Assembly: GCF_000282655.1 (NCBI RefSeq)
Contig: NZ_AKIV01000138.1
Coordinates: forward strand, 1-64,000
Source of the DNA: Polaromonas sp. CF318
GTDB taxonomy: Bacteria; Pseudomonadota; Gammaproteobacteria; Burkholderiales; Burkholderiaceae_C
DNA length: 64,000 bases
Direction of reading: 5' to 3'
Part shown: positions 8,554-16,795 of the stretch, piece by piece
How positions within the stretch are numbered: the first letter of the stretch is position 1
Layout of the letters: each line of letters begins with the position of its first letter
Program-made: the position numbers and the translations under genes
The notes under the pieces: model-generated
The model's input: only the letters and a program-made list of their open reading frames with translations
What the model was told of the DNA's origin: nothing
Databases searched by the model: none

Positions 8554-9504
8554 TCAGCCGCGCTTTTTCGCGGCGCGCTTGCGGGCCGGCACCATGCCGT
8601 CGCCCGACTGGCGTATCGCGGCGATCAGCTGCGTGGTGAAGTCCTGCACCAGCGGCGCGGGCGTCTGCCCCTGCAGCGACAGCACCTGCAGCACGCGCTG
8701 GTTCAGCTGCGGCTCGGCAAAGGGCACGGCCACCAGTTGGCCCTCGCGTATCAGGTGCGCGGCCGTCAGGTAGCCCGACAGCATGATGTCGTCGCCGTGC
8801 ACGCCGGGCAGCAGCGCCGACGAAAAATTGCTGACCACCGAGGACTGGTATTGCAGGCCCTGGACGCTGCACGCCATGTCGAAGAGCTGGCGGCCCGTCA
8901 TGCCCTTGGCGCTGATGCCCAGCGGGTACTTCACCACGTCGGCCGCCGTCACCACGCGGGCCCGCGCCAGCGGGTGCGCGGGCAGCATCAACGCGTAGAT
9001 GGGCGCGGTGGCCGCATGCCGCACCGTCACGCCTTTTTCGGGCGCCACGATGTACTTCAGCGCCACGTCGGTCTCGCCCTGCAGCAGCAGGCGGCTGACG
9101 CTTTCAGGCGAGCCCACGCTGAGTTCGATCAGCGCCTCGGGGTGGCTGCGCCTGAAGCCCGTGACCACCTCCGGCATGAAACCCGTGGCGAAGCCTTCGG
9201 TGCAGGCCACGCGCACGCGGCGCGCGCTGTAGCCGGCCAGGCCGCGCACCTGTTCCATCACGCGTTCGGCGTCGTCGCTGCCCGCGCGCGCATAGGCCAT
9301 CAGGCGCTCGCCTGCGTCCGTCGGCACCATGCCGCGCGCCCGGCGCTCGAACAGCGCGCAGCCCAGCTGGTCTTCCAGCTTGCCGACCTGGCGGCTCACG
9401 GCCGAGGCCGCCACATGCAGCTGCGCCGCGGCCTGGCTGACCGAACCGGTGCGCGCCACCTCGAGGAAATAGCGGACCTGCGTGCTGAAAAAAGTGGTTT
9501 TCAT
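8554..9504 (-). CDS. LysR-family transcriptional regulator
   Basis: This 316-residue protein has a LysR winged helix at residues ~6-65 (FLEVARTGSVSQAAAQLHVA, AASAVSRQVGKLEDQLG) followed by a periplasmic-binding-like effector domain. It ends with a basic tail, KRAAKKRG. The start at 9504 (MKTTFFSTQVRYF) is the canonical family opening; the longer frame adds 29 unlikely residues. It is divergent from an M20 peptidase and a Bug receptor, the classic arrangement for a LysR activator of its target operon. The 198-bp gap contains an unusual phased 11-bp repeat described separately. The inducer is unknown, probably the substrate or product of the peptidase. Confidence 0.92.
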   Translation of the reverse strand: MKTTFFSTQVRYFLEVARTGSVSQAAAQLHVAASAVSRQVGKLEDQLGCALFERRARGMVPTDAGERLMAYARAGSDDAERVMEQVRGLAGYSARRVRVACTEGFATGFMPEVVTGFRRSHPEALIELSVGSPESVSRLLLQGETDVALKYIVAPEKGVTVRHAATAPIYALMLPAHPLARARVVTAADVVKYPLGISAKGMTGRQLFDMACSVQGLQYQSSVVSNFSSALLPGVHGDDIMLSGYLTAAHLIREGQLVAVPFAEPQLNQRVLQVLSLQGQTPAPLVQDFTTQLIAAIRQSGDGMVPARKRAAKKRG

Positions 9505-9553
9505 GCGAAGGCGGGTGGGATGGATGGGCGGGAAGGGCGCTCGAATTTGTAGT

Positions 9554-9568
9554 TTGCCAAAAAGGCAA
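9554..9568. promoter_or_regulatory. Small inverted repeat TTGCC-N5-GGCAA in LysR/M20 intergenic region
   Basis: Five-base arms flank AAAAA, 50 bp from the LysR start codon. The spacing is shorter than the T-N11-A LysR box, so this is only a possible operator half or a chance hairpin. Confidence 0.3.
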
Positions 9569-9625
9569 GGCCTTGTTGCGATATCTCTCATTGTAGTAAA
9601 GGCTGATTCTTCCTACATTTGGTTT

Positions 9626-9680
9626 CATGACGCGTGCATGACGTACTTATGACGTACTTATGGCGCACTCATGACCGCGC
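9626..9680. repeat. Five tandem 11-bp repeats upstream of the M20 peptidase gene
   Basis: The 55 bases split into five imperfect units: CATGACGCGTG, CATGACGTACT, TATGACGTACT, TATGGCGCACT and CATGACCGCGC. Each carries ATGRC at the same place. An 11-bp period puts every unit on the same face of the helix. The array ends 22 bp before the peptidase start codon and may be a cooperative regulator-binding array. Confidence 0.7.
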
Positions 9681-9702
9681 ACCCCTTTTAAAACGATGAA
9701 AC

Positions 9703-11112
9703 ATGCTGAGATCCGACTGCCTTGATGCCGCCACCGCCTGGTTTGACGACGGCCACTTTTTCGATGTCCTGCAAAGGCGCGTTGCCCTGCGCACCGAAAG
9801 CGACACCGGCAAGCCCAACCCCGCGCTGGCCGACTACCTGCGCGGCGAGATGGGCGAATCGTTGCGCGCGCTCGGTTTTTCCTGCAGCGTGATGCCCAAT
9901 CCCGTCGAGGGCGCCGGCCCTTTCCTGGTCGCGCGGCGCGTGGAAGACACGGCGCTGCCCACCGTGCTGACCTATGGCCACGGCGACGTGGTCAGCGGCC
10001 AGGAAGGGCGCTGGCGCGAAGGGCTGCAGCCCTGGGCGCTGGTGCGCGAAGGCGAGCGCTGGTACGGCCGCGGCACCGCCGACAACAAGGGCCAGCACAC
10101 CGTCAACCTCGGCGCGCTGGCTAGCGTGATCAAGGCGCGCGGCGGGCGCCTGGGCTACAACGTCACGCTGCTGCTCGAGATGGGCGAAGAAGCCGCCTCG
10201 CCCGGCCTGCATGCTTTTTGTGAAAACCATCGCACCCAGCTCCAGGCCGACCTGCTGATCGCCTGCGACGGCCCGCGCGTGCATGCCGACAAGCCCACGC
10301 TGTTCCTGGGCTCGCGCGGCGCGATCAACTTCAGCCTGCGCCTGCGCGCACGCGACAAGGCCTACCACTCGGGCAACTGGGGCGGGGCGCTGCTGAACCC
10401 GGCCACCGTGCTGGCCAGTGCCGTGGCTTCGCTGGTCGATGCGCGCGGGCGCATCCTGGTGCCGGCCCTCAAGCCGCGCGCGCTGCCCCCGTCCGTGCGC
10501 CGCGCGCTGGCCGATGTGGACATAGGCGGCGGCGAGGACGACCCGCTGCCCGACGCCCACTGGGGCGAACCCGGCCTCAGTACGGCCGAACGCCTGATGG
10601 GCTGGAACACCCTTGAAGTGCTGGCGCTGGGCGCCGGCTCGCCGCAGCGCCCCGTCAATGCGATTCCCGGCGAGGCCGTGGCCCATTGCCAGCTGCGTTT
10701 TGTGGTCGGCACGCCTTACCAGGACCTCGCCGCCATCCTGCGCAAGCACCTGGACCGCTACGGCTTCAACCGGGTCGAGGTGGAGATCACGCTCACCGGT
10801 GCGGCCACGCGCCTGGACCTGGACCATCCCTGGGTGGGTTGGGCGCAGCGCTCCATCGTGCAGAGCAGCGGCAAGCCGGTCGTCACCCTGCCCAACCTGG
10901 CCGGCTCACTGCCCAACGATGTGTTCGCCGACCTGCTGGGCCTGCCCACGCTGTGGGTGCCGCACTCCTACCCGGCCTGCGCCCAGCACGCGCCCGACGA
11001 ACACCTGCTGGCGCCCGTCGCCCGCGAAGGCCTGCGCATCATGGCCGGCCTGTATTGGGACCTGGGCGAGCCCGCGGGGCTGCCCTGGCATGCCGCGCCG
11101 GCCGCTGCCTGA
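9703..11112 (+). CDS. M20-family metallopeptidase/amidohydrolase
   Basis: This 469-residue dizinc hydrolase of the ArgE/DapE/CPG2 superfamily has metal and catalytic motifs in order: LTYGHGDVV (first His and general Asp), RGTADNKGQ (bridging Asp), MGEEAASPGL (general-base Glu and metal Glu), IACDGPRVH and the C-terminal histidine region LWVPHSYPACAQHAPDEH. A dimerisation lid domain lies between residues ~210 and 330. Members hydrolyse N-acyl amino acids, carbamoyl amino acids or dipeptides. It is followed after 39 bp by a Bug receptor and is divergent from a LysR gene, which suggests an imported amide-type substrate. The substrate cannot be narrowed from sequence. Confidence 0.88.
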   Translation: MLRSDCLDAATAWFDDGHFFDVLQRRVALRTESDTGKPNPALADYLRGEMGESLRALGFSCSVMPNPVEGAGPFLVARRVEDTALPTVLTYGHGDVVSGQEGRWREGLQPWALVREGERWYGRGTADNKGQHTVNLGALASVIKARGGRLGYNVTLLLEMGEEAASPGLHAFCENHRTQLQADLLIACDGPRVHADKPTLFLGSRGAINFSLRLRARDKAYHSGNWGGALLNPATVLASAVASLVDARGRILVPALKPRALPPSVRRALADVDIGGGEDDPLPDAHWGEPGLSTAERLMGWNTLEVLALGAGSPQRPVNAIPGEAVAHCQLRFVVGTPYQDLAAILRKHLDRYGFNRVEVEITLTGAATRLDLDHPWVGWAQRSIVQSSGKPVVTLPNLAGSLPNDVFADLLGLPTLWVPHSYPACAQHAPDEHLLAPVAREGLRIMAGLYWDLGEPAGLPWHAAPAAA

Positions 11113-11151
11113 GTTGTTGTTGTTCTGATTGCCCCCTCACTGGAGATGCCC

Positions 11152-12144
11152 ATGCCTTCCACTTCACGCCGGCCACTGCTTCAGGCGGCCCTTCTGGTCG
11201 CCGCCTGTTCCGCCCTCGCGTTTCCCGGCCTGTCGCACGCACAGGCCTGGCCCGCCAGGCCGATCAAGCTGGTCGTTCCCTTCCCGCCGGGCGGCGGCAC
11301 CGACGTGGCGGCCCGCATCATCGGCGACCGGCTCAGTGCCCGCCTGGGCCAGCCCGTGATCATCGACAACAAGCCCGGCGCTTCTACCGCCATCGGCGTG
11401 GTCATGGTCAGCGCGGCCGAGCCCGACGGCTACACGCTGCTGTTCTCGGGCTCGAGCAGCTACACCGTCAACCCCGCGGTGCGCAGCAAGCTGGGCTACG
11501 ACCCCTTCAAGCAGCTGTCACCCATCGCCATGGTCGCGCGCACTTCGCTGGTGCTGGTGACCTCGGCCACCGGGCCCTACAAAACCCTCAAGGACATCCT
11601 GGCCAAGGCCAAGGCCGAGCCGGGCACGCTGACCTATGCCACCTTCGGCAGCGGCTCGGCGCCGCACCTGGCCGGCGAGCTGCTGGCCGATGCTGCCGGC
11701 GTCAAGCTTTCCGCGATTCCCTACAAGGGCAGCGCCGAGGCCGACATCGGCGTGGTGCGCGCCGACGTCGCCCTGGGCATAGACACCATGGCGGCGGTGA
11801 ATCCGCTGGTGCAGTCCGGCAAGCTGCGCGCGCTTGCGGTCGTCAGCGAAAAGCGTTCCACCTACATGCCCACCGTGCCTGCCTATGGCGAACTGCAGCT
11901 CTCCTCGGCCCTGCTGGACGGCTGGTACGCGGTGGCCGCACCCGCGGGCATTGCACCGGCCGTGCGCGACCAGCTACTGCGGGCGCTGACGGCCGTCATG
12001 GCCGAGTCCGAGGTGCGCAAGAAGCTGCAGCAGCAGTCCATGGAGCCGGCCATGCTGGGGCCGCAGGCGCTGCGCGACGTGATGGATTCGGAAATCACGC
12101 GCTACCGCGCCCTGGTGGCGCGCGCCAACATCCGCCTCGATTGA
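11152..12144 (+). CDS. Bug-family (TctC-type) periplasmic substrate-binding protein
   Basis: This 330-residue protein has a signal peptide ending near AFPGLSHAQA and a Bug core with IKLVVPFPPGGGTDVAARII and the second loop IPYKGSAEADIGVV. I choose the ATG at 11152 because GGAG at 11142-11145 lies six bases upstream, whereas the in-frame ATG at 11146 abuts that site. It is 39 bp downstream of the M20 peptidase and probably in the same LysR-controlled operon, so its ligand is likely the peptidase substrate or a relative. No TctA/TctB permease genes are nearby. Confidence 0.92.
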   Translation: MPSTSRRPLLQAALLVAACSALAFPGLSHAQAWPARPIKLVVPFPPGGGTDVAARIIGDRLSARLGQPVIIDNKPGASTAIGVVMVSAAEPDGYTLLFSGSSSYTVNPAVRSKLGYDPFKQLSPIAMVARTSLVLVTSATGPYKTLKDILAKAKAEPGTLTYATFGSGSAPHLAGELLADAAGVKLSAIPYKGSAEADIGVVRADVALGIDTMAAVNPLVQSGKLRALAVVSEKRSTYMPTVPAYGELQLSSALLDGWYAVAAPAGIAPAVRDQLLRALTAVMAESEVRKKLQQQSMEPAMLGPQALRDVMDSEITRYRALVARANIRLD

Positions 12145-12148
12145 TTTT

Positions 12149-13540
12149 TCAGGGCGCGGCGACGGCTTCGCGAAGCGCCGAGTCGATGTCGGCCCGCCTC
12201 TTGAAGACCAGGGCGCCCTGGTCTTTGATGCCTTGCTCCGCGGCGATGGCCACCGGGTCGACGGCCGTGAGCCAGACGGCGCCGTCTTTTTCCCAGGCGG
12301 CGGCACGTAGCGGCAGGGCGATCACCGCGGCCGGGTTGGCTTGCATCAGCGGGGTACCGGCGGCGGGGTTGCCAAAAAGGAGTTCTTCGGTCGGCGCCAG
12401 CTGGAGTCCGGCGTCTTGCGCGGCACGGGCGTGGTTGATGTGCGCAATGATGGCGTTGCCCCGTGCGCGCAGGACTTTTTCAAGCCGGCCCATGGTTTCC
12501 TTCACCGTGAACGGGCTTTGCTGCACCCGGAGCCTGGCGGTCACCAGCGGCGGGCCCAGGCGCGCGTCGTAAGCGCCGGCGATGCGGCGCGCCAGCTGCG
12601 TGAGGTCCACGCCCTCCTTGTTGGCCAGCAGCGTCACGCACAGCAGTTCGGAGGCATCGGTAAAACGGCTCAGCAGCGAAGAAAAACCAGCGCTGTCACC
12701 CGTCGTCACCATCAGGCCCTTGTGCCCCGGGAAATACCAGGGCCCCGAAGACACCGCGCCTTCGGGCGCGGAATAAATCCATTTGCGCAGCGCCGGCGAC
12801 GCGACCAGGATCTCGCCGGCCAGGCCCACATCCCACAGCGACACGTCGAGCGCCGAGGCATAGATGCGCAGGCCCGCGGGCATGGCGACGGCACCGCTTG
12901 CGGCATAACCCGTGGCCGGTTCGCCGGGGTTGATCAGCGCTGGGGTTTTAAGAAAGGCGCTGTGGGGCCGCGCGTCCTTTTCCCAGGCCAGCGAGGGAAG
13001 GGCGCTGCCGAAAACCGTGTGCTTCAGGCCCAGGCGCTCGATCTGGTTCACGCGGATGTGGTCTTCGGCCGACTGGCCGCTGGCCTGCGCGACCAGGGGC
13101 GCCAGCCATTGTGAGCTCGCATTGCCGCCGCGTATGGCCTGGCCGACCGTCAGGCCCGCGGGCGCGCCCGGCACAAAGCGCGAGACCGCATCGTCGAGGC
13201 CCAGCTTGTTGGCCTCGACCAGCTGCAGCACCGCCACCGCAAGGTAGGCATTGGCCATCTGGCCGATGTCGAACAGGGTGTTCGACGCCGAGAGCCGGCG
13301 CGACGCGACGTCGCCGAGCCCGTAGCCCGTCACCCGCGTGATGTAGGGCGCCTGCACAATCGCCACCGCCATGCCCGAAATCCCCTGTTCGGCCATGAAG
13401 GTGGAGATCATCTGGTCTATGGACTGCCCGGCGTAGGCCACGTCGGGATTGCCGCGCTGCGCCCAGGCGCTGGAATGCACGGCCGCCAGCAGCAGGCCGG
13501 CGAGAAAGAATTTTTGCAGGGGTAGCAGAAACTTTTGCAT
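12149..13540 (-). CDS. Inactive beta-lactamase-fold (class C-like) protein fused to DUF302
   Basis: The 463 residues begin with a signal peptide ending SSAWAQ. Residues ~38-330 align in pattern with the Beta-lactamase/serine hydrolase fold (GISGMAVAIVQ, TLFDIG, LGLDDAVSRFVPGAP), but the SxxK catalytic motif normally after FxIG reads QMAN: Q94 for the serine and N97 for the lysine. The usual LLtHtSG segment is also lost. The C-terminal ~110 residues (PFTVKETMGRLEKVLRARG, ALPLRAAAWEKDG) match DUF302, a small beta-alpha fold of unknown role. The protein is most likely a periplasmic binding or scaffold pseudoenzyme. It converges with the Bug receptor four bases away. Confidence 0.75.
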   Translation of the reverse strand: MQKFLLPLQKFFLAGLLLAAVHSSAWAQRGNPDVAYAGQSIDQMISTFMAEQGISGMAVAIVQAPYITRVTGYGLGDVASRRLSASNTLFDIGQMANAYLAVAVLQLVEANKLGLDDAVSRFVPGAPAGLTVGQAIRGGNASSQWLAPLVAQASGQSAEDHIRVNQIERLGLKHTVFGSALPSLAWEKDARPHSAFLKTPALINPGEPATGYAASGAVAMPAGLRIYASALDVSLWDVGLAGEILVASPALRKWIYSAPEGAVSSGPWYFPGHKGLMVTTGDSAGFSSLLSRFTDASELLCVTLLANKEGVDLTQLARRIAGAYDARLGPPLVTARLRVQQSPFTVKETMGRLEKVLRARGNAIIAHINHARAAQDAGLQLAPTEELLFGNPAAGTPLMQANPAAVIALPLRAAAWEKDGAVWLTAVDPVAIAAEQGIKDQGALVFKRRADIDSALREAVAAP

Positions 13541-13604
13541 GGCGGCGGGCCCGGAGTTTTGCGCGAGTATGGCACGCGCCGCCCTGCAATGCCGCGAAGG
13601 CTTT

Positions 13605-14585
13605 TCAGAGCGCCCGCACCGGCACGCACAGCCAGCAGCTGAAGTTTCCTGTTTTCGGGTCCATCACAAAGTCTTCTTCATACAGCTCCAGCGCCGGCTT
13701 GTTGTCCGGCTGGTAGCCGCTTTGCGGCAGCCACTCGGCGAACATGTGCTTCCAGGCTTCGTGCACCTCGTTGCCCGGCTTGCCGGTGAAGCGGCCGCAG
13801 GCATAGCGCCCGCCGCCAAAGTTCTGCACGCCGATTTCGCCTTGCGGCTTGAAGCTTTCGTTCACTTCGATGCAGGCGTCGTAGCGGCATTTATCGGCCG
13901 GTGTGATCTCTGGGTTGTCCTGGCTGATGCCGTACATCTTGGGGCGCGGGTTCATGTAGCCGTTCTGGCCGCACCAGGCGGCAAAGCGCTGCCACAGCTG
14001 CGCCACGGCCTCGCCGTAAGGCCCGGTGTTGCGCATATAGGCCAGGCGCATGGGCGGGAATGTTTTCAGTTCAATATGCATGGCAAGGGTTCTTTCGGAT
14101 GAAGGTACCGGCCCGGCGGGCCAGAGGGTTCTATCTTTGAACAACGCCATGATGGAGTCTTGATTCGGCTTGTGGTGGCCTTGATGAATCTTGCTAAGTT
14201 CAATCTGCCGGCGCGTCGCCCACTCGCGCCAGCCCCCGCGCCGCCACGCTGTGGGCGTCGTGCCGAAGTGGGTGCGAAAGGCACGGCTGAAGACTTCCGC
14301 TGAAGCAAAGCCCGTGTCGAGCGCTATCTGCAGCGCGGTCTCCCGCGTAAAAATCAGGCGCTGCGCCGCTGCCTCCAGCCGCAGGCGGCGCACGCAGTCG
14401 GCCAGGGTTTCGCCCGTCATCCCCTGGAACACGCGGTGAAAGTGCCAGGGCGAGAAGTGCGCCACGTCGGCCAGCGCCTGCAAGTCCAGCGTGCCGGCCA
14501 GGTTGGCGCTGATGTGGTCCACCACCCGGTTGATGCGGGCGATGTAGGCGCCGCGGGCCTCGGGCTGTGACAGCGGCTCCGTCAT
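13605..14585 (-). CDS. AraC-family regulator with GyrI-like effector-binding domain
   Basis: This 326-residue regulator has an N-terminal AraC double HTH (residues ~15-115: LDLQALADVAHFSPWHFHRV and TALQIALDTGFASAEVFSRA, then FRTHFGTTPTAWR). A C-terminal GyrI-like SOUL-fold domain runs from ~165 to 326 and ends LYEEDFVMDPKTG...WLCVPVRAL. The architecture matches Rob/SbmC-type proteins that bind small molecules; free-standing GyrI proteins also protect or inhibit gyrase. Its ATG overlaps the hipA stop as ATGA (14582-14585), so it is translationally coupled to the HipA toxin, an unusual third gene for that module. Confidence 0.88.
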   Translation of the reverse strand: MTEPLSQPEARGAYIARINRVVDHISANLAGTLDLQALADVAHFSPWHFHRVFQGMTGETLADCVRRLRLEAAAQRLIFTRETALQIALDTGFASAEVFSRAFRTHFGTTPTAWRRGGWREWATRRQIELSKIHQGHHKPNQDSIMALFKDRTLWPAGPVPSSERTLAMHIELKTFPPMRLAYMRNTGPYGEAVAQLWQRFAAWCGQNGYMNPRPKMYGISQDNPEITPADKCRYDACIEVNESFKPQGEIGVQNFGGGRYACGRFTGKPGNEVHEAWKHMFAEWLPQSGYQPDNKPALELYEEDFVMDPKTGNFSCWLCVPVRAL

Positions 14586-15901
14586 GGCAGTTCGTCCACG
14601 AATTTCCCGGCCTGCGCCAGCATGCCGCGGCGTATGGCCGTAAATACCGGTTCTGGAAAGTCCGGCGGCAACTGCCCGGCTACACGCTCCAGCGCGTCGG
14701 GCACCTGCAGCACCAGCGCCACCATCTGGTCGAAGGCGCCCGGCACACCGCTTTGCCGCGCCAGCGCCTCCCAGTGGCGGGTGCGGATTTCGTGCAGGTG
14801 GTAGTGCGCATTCTTGTTGCGCAGGGCCATGGCCAGTTTGGCGCGGCGCGGGCTGAGCTGGTTGGGCCCGCTGCCTATGATGGGCCAGGCCGACAGCACG
14901 TCATACAGCGGCGTCATGCGAAAGCCGCCGCCGCGCTCCAGGAAAATCGAGAAATTCTTGGCGTGGCCATCTGTCGCGGCCATGATCCAGAAGGCCAGCT
15001 GCACCCGCACAAACTGCAGAATGTCGGAGCGGGCATGGCTGCCCCCACCCAGCAAGTCCAGGCCCGCGCGCAGGCCGGGGCCGCCGTCGCTTTCATACTT
15101 GAGGTCGCCGGGCGTCCCTGTGGCCTGGCAGAAGTCCTCCTGCGGCAGACGGGCTATCCATGCGCCGTCGTCCATCCAGCGCCTGTCGAAGCGCTCCACG
15201 ATCAGTACCTTGCGTTCACCGAAGCGGCCCATTTCCGTGGGCGCGACCTCGAAGCCCAACTCGCCCAGCAGGGTTGCGCAGAGCCATTCGTTTTCCACCG
15301 AGTCCGTCATGTCGGCCCGCATATTGCCCACCAGGCCCAGCGGCAGCTTGAAGATGTGCGTGGTAGGTGTAGAGCCTGACGGGAGGTGCCAGCGCCGGCC
15401 AATGCGCAGCAGTGCAGTTTTTTCCTGCGCGCCGGCAATGGAGATCCGGAAGTCATCCGCCAGCGAGGAGCCTTCCGCGCCGTCCCCGGTTACCTCGCCC
15501 AGCAACTTCTCCACCTGGCTGTCGCTCAGCGGCGTGCTGTCGATGCGGTCGTGCGGCGGTGGCTGCAGGCCTTGTGGCATCAGCTGAAGCGCGCCCACGC
15601 AATCACGGCCCACGGCGGCCAGCAGGTCGGCCGCGCGAATGGAAGAGGTTCCGAAGCGCCGCCGCAGCCGTTCGCGGATGCGGCCGCTGTCGGGCAGGAG
15701 GTTGTCGAAGTAATGCTCGACCTTGGCGCCCGTCACGTCGCCGCCGCCGGCCGGCATGGGGAGCGAGACCGATAGCGGGCGCGACTGGGGCGAGCGCAGC
15801 CAGCTCTCGTCGTAACGAAAACCCGGGGTGCCGGTGCGCGTCCAGAACCACAGGCCCACGTGCTGGCCGTTCATCCACACATCAAGATCGGCGAATGCCA
15901 T
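14582..15901 (-). CDS. hipA: HipA-type serine/threonine kinase toxin
   Basis: This 439-residue protein is about the length of E. coli HipA (440). The N-terminal subdomain (WMNGQHVGLWFWTRTG, HYFDNLLPDSGRIRERL) is followed by RISIAGAQEKTALL, where S154 corresponds to the E. coli autophosphorylation serine. ERFDRRW, catalytic D311 in ATDGHAKNFS and LYDVLSAWP, with the metal-binding aspartate, complete the kinase site. All key residues are present, so it looks active. HipA phosphorylates glutamyl-tRNA synthetase, triggering the stringent response and persistence in E. coli; that target is inferred here. hipB lies 51 bp upstream and an AraC/GyrI gene overlaps downstream. Confidence 0.93.
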   Translation of the reverse strand: MAFADLDVWMNGQHVGLWFWTRTGTPGFRYDESWLRSPQSRPLSVSLPMPAGGGDVTGAKVEHYFDNLLPDSGRIRERLRRRFGTSSIRAADLLAAVGRDCVGALQLMPQGLQPPPHDRIDSTPLSDSQVEKLLGEVTGDGAEGSSLADDFRISIAGAQEKTALLRIGRRWHLPSGSTPTTHIFKLPLGLVGNMRADMTDSVENEWLCATLLGELGFEVAPTEMGRFGERKVLIVERFDRRWMDDGAWIARLPQEDFCQATGTPGDLKYESDGGPGLRAGLDLLGGGSHARSDILQFVRVQLAFWIMAATDGHAKNFSIFLERGGGFRMTPLYDVLSAWPIIGSGPNQLSPRRAKLAMALRNKNAHYHLHEIRTRHWEALARQSGVPGAFDQMVALVLQVPDALERVAGQLPPDFPEPVFTAIRRGMLAQAGKFVDELP

Positions 15902-15952
15902 GGGCCATCTTTTGAAACTGTCTCGTCATGATTTTCTCAAGCGCTTCCCCGG

Positions 15953-16243
15953 CTACCAATCGGCCGTGGGGCTGTTCGCGGTGGGGGCGGGTGGTGCGTC
16001 AGTCTCGGCGTACCGTCGCAAGTCCGCCAGCAGCACTCGCGCATCCAGCGCGTGCAACACCTGAAGCAGCTGGTCGAGACTCACCGCGCCGGGATTCTTT
16101 TCAATATCGGCCATGCGGACCTGCTTGACGCCTATGCGCTGACCCAACGCGGTCTGCGTCAGCCCGCGTGCTTTTCGCAGCGATTTCAAATGCACCGACA
16201 GCTGTGCTGATGTCTGAACGGGGAAGGTTTGAAGCGTGCTCAT
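15953..16243 (-). CDS. hipB: HipB-type antitoxin, XRE-family repressor
   Basis: This 96-residue helix-turn-helix protein (residues ~18-72: LRKARGLTQTALGQRIGVKQ, then a LDQLLQVLHALDARVLLAD strand-forming tail) is the expected partner of HipA. It ends in a single tryptophan (TADW), like E. coli HipB, whose terminal Trp docks into HipA and affects antitoxin stability. I start at 16243 (MSTLQTFPVQ); the longer frame adds ten residues across the operator region. It neutralises HipA and represses its own promoter through the palindromes at 16261-16277 and 16301-16318. Confidence 0.92.
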   Translation of the reverse strand: MSTLQTFPVQTSAQLSVHLKSLRKARGLTQTALGQRIGVKQVRMADIEKNPGAVSLDQLLQVLHALDARVLLADLRRYAETDAPPAPTANSPTADW

Positions 16244-16260
16244 TGATACCGCCTTTGAGT

Positions 16261-16277
16261 GATATTTGCACAATATC
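16261..16277. promoter_or_regulatory. Candidate HipB operator, GATAT-N7-ATATC
   Basis: Perfect five-base inverted arms lie 17 bases upstream of the hipB start. A second palindrome, ACAATATTGT (16286-16295), and the site at 16301-16318 make three closely spaced dyads, as in multi-operator hip promoters. Confidence 0.55.
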
Positions 16278-16300
16278 GTTTTTACACAATATTGTCAATA

Positions 16301-16318
16301 TATCGCTCAAGAGCGATT
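16301..16318. promoter_or_regulatory. Candidate HipB operator, TATCG-N8-CGATT
   Basis: The sequence contains ATCGCTC-AA-GAGCGAT, a perfect 7-bp dyad, and its outline TATCG-N8-CGATT closely parallels the TATCC-N8-GGATA operators of E. coli HipB. It lies about 60 bp upstream of hipB. Confidence 0.6.
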
Positions 16319-16384
16319 AAGTGGCATGGCCTGTACTGTATCGCCGGTACTGCGTTTGCGAGTCCTTGGGCCTGTTAACGGCCC

Positions 16385-16795
16385 CTAGGCCGCCTTCCGA
16401 ATCGTGCCTTGCGCCGCGGCGCATAAGGTGCGCTCTTCCCCGTGCAGCACAAAGATGTCGCAGCGGCACACTGCCTGCGTCTTGCCGCTGCCCACCACCG
16501 TGGCCACGGCCAGCAGGCGGTCGGCATCTTTGGCCGGGCGCAGGTAATTGATCTTGAACTCCGACGTGACGGAGTCGCCCAGCACCGAGCCGCCCGCGAA
16601 CGTGAGCGCGTTATCTGCCAGGTATGAGAGCACACCGCCGTGCACAAAACCGTGCTGCTGCAGCAAGCCGGGCACCACCGGCACCGACAGCTCCGCACTG
16701 CCGGGCGCAAAGGCATCGAGCTGCGCATTCAGCATCGCGCTGAAGGGCTGCCGGCCCAGCATCTCGCGCGCCCACATCAACACGTCAGCGGGCAT
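16385..16795 (-). CDS. PaaI-type hotdog thioesterase
   Basis: This 136-residue single hotdog domain hydrolyses acyl- or aryl-CoA esters in the cytoplasm in characterised relatives. The active-site region GLLQQHGFVHGGVLSYLADN contains the conserved HGG(V)xxxLAD pattern of the PaaI/YbgC group, and FKINYLRPAKDADRLLAVATVV is the usual second strand pair. The start at 16795 (MPADVLMWAREM) overlaps the stop of the SRPBCC gene by 11 bases, so the two are translationally linked. With the TetR gene they form a three-gene minus-strand operon. The CoA substrate is unknown. Confidence 0.85.
   Translation of the reverse strand: MPADVLMWAREMLGRQPFSAMLNAQLDAFAPGSAELSVPVVPGLLQQHGFVHGGVLSYLADNALTFAGGSVLGDSVTSEFKINYLRPAKDADRLLAVATVVGSGKTQAVCRCDIFVLHGEERTLCAAAQGTIRKAA

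Noticed and set aside
6890-8872. 660-codon open frame antisense to the PafA-like phosphatase
   Set aside because: Same artefact: composition is low-complexity Gly/Ala/Arg and the opposite strand has all phosphatase motifs.
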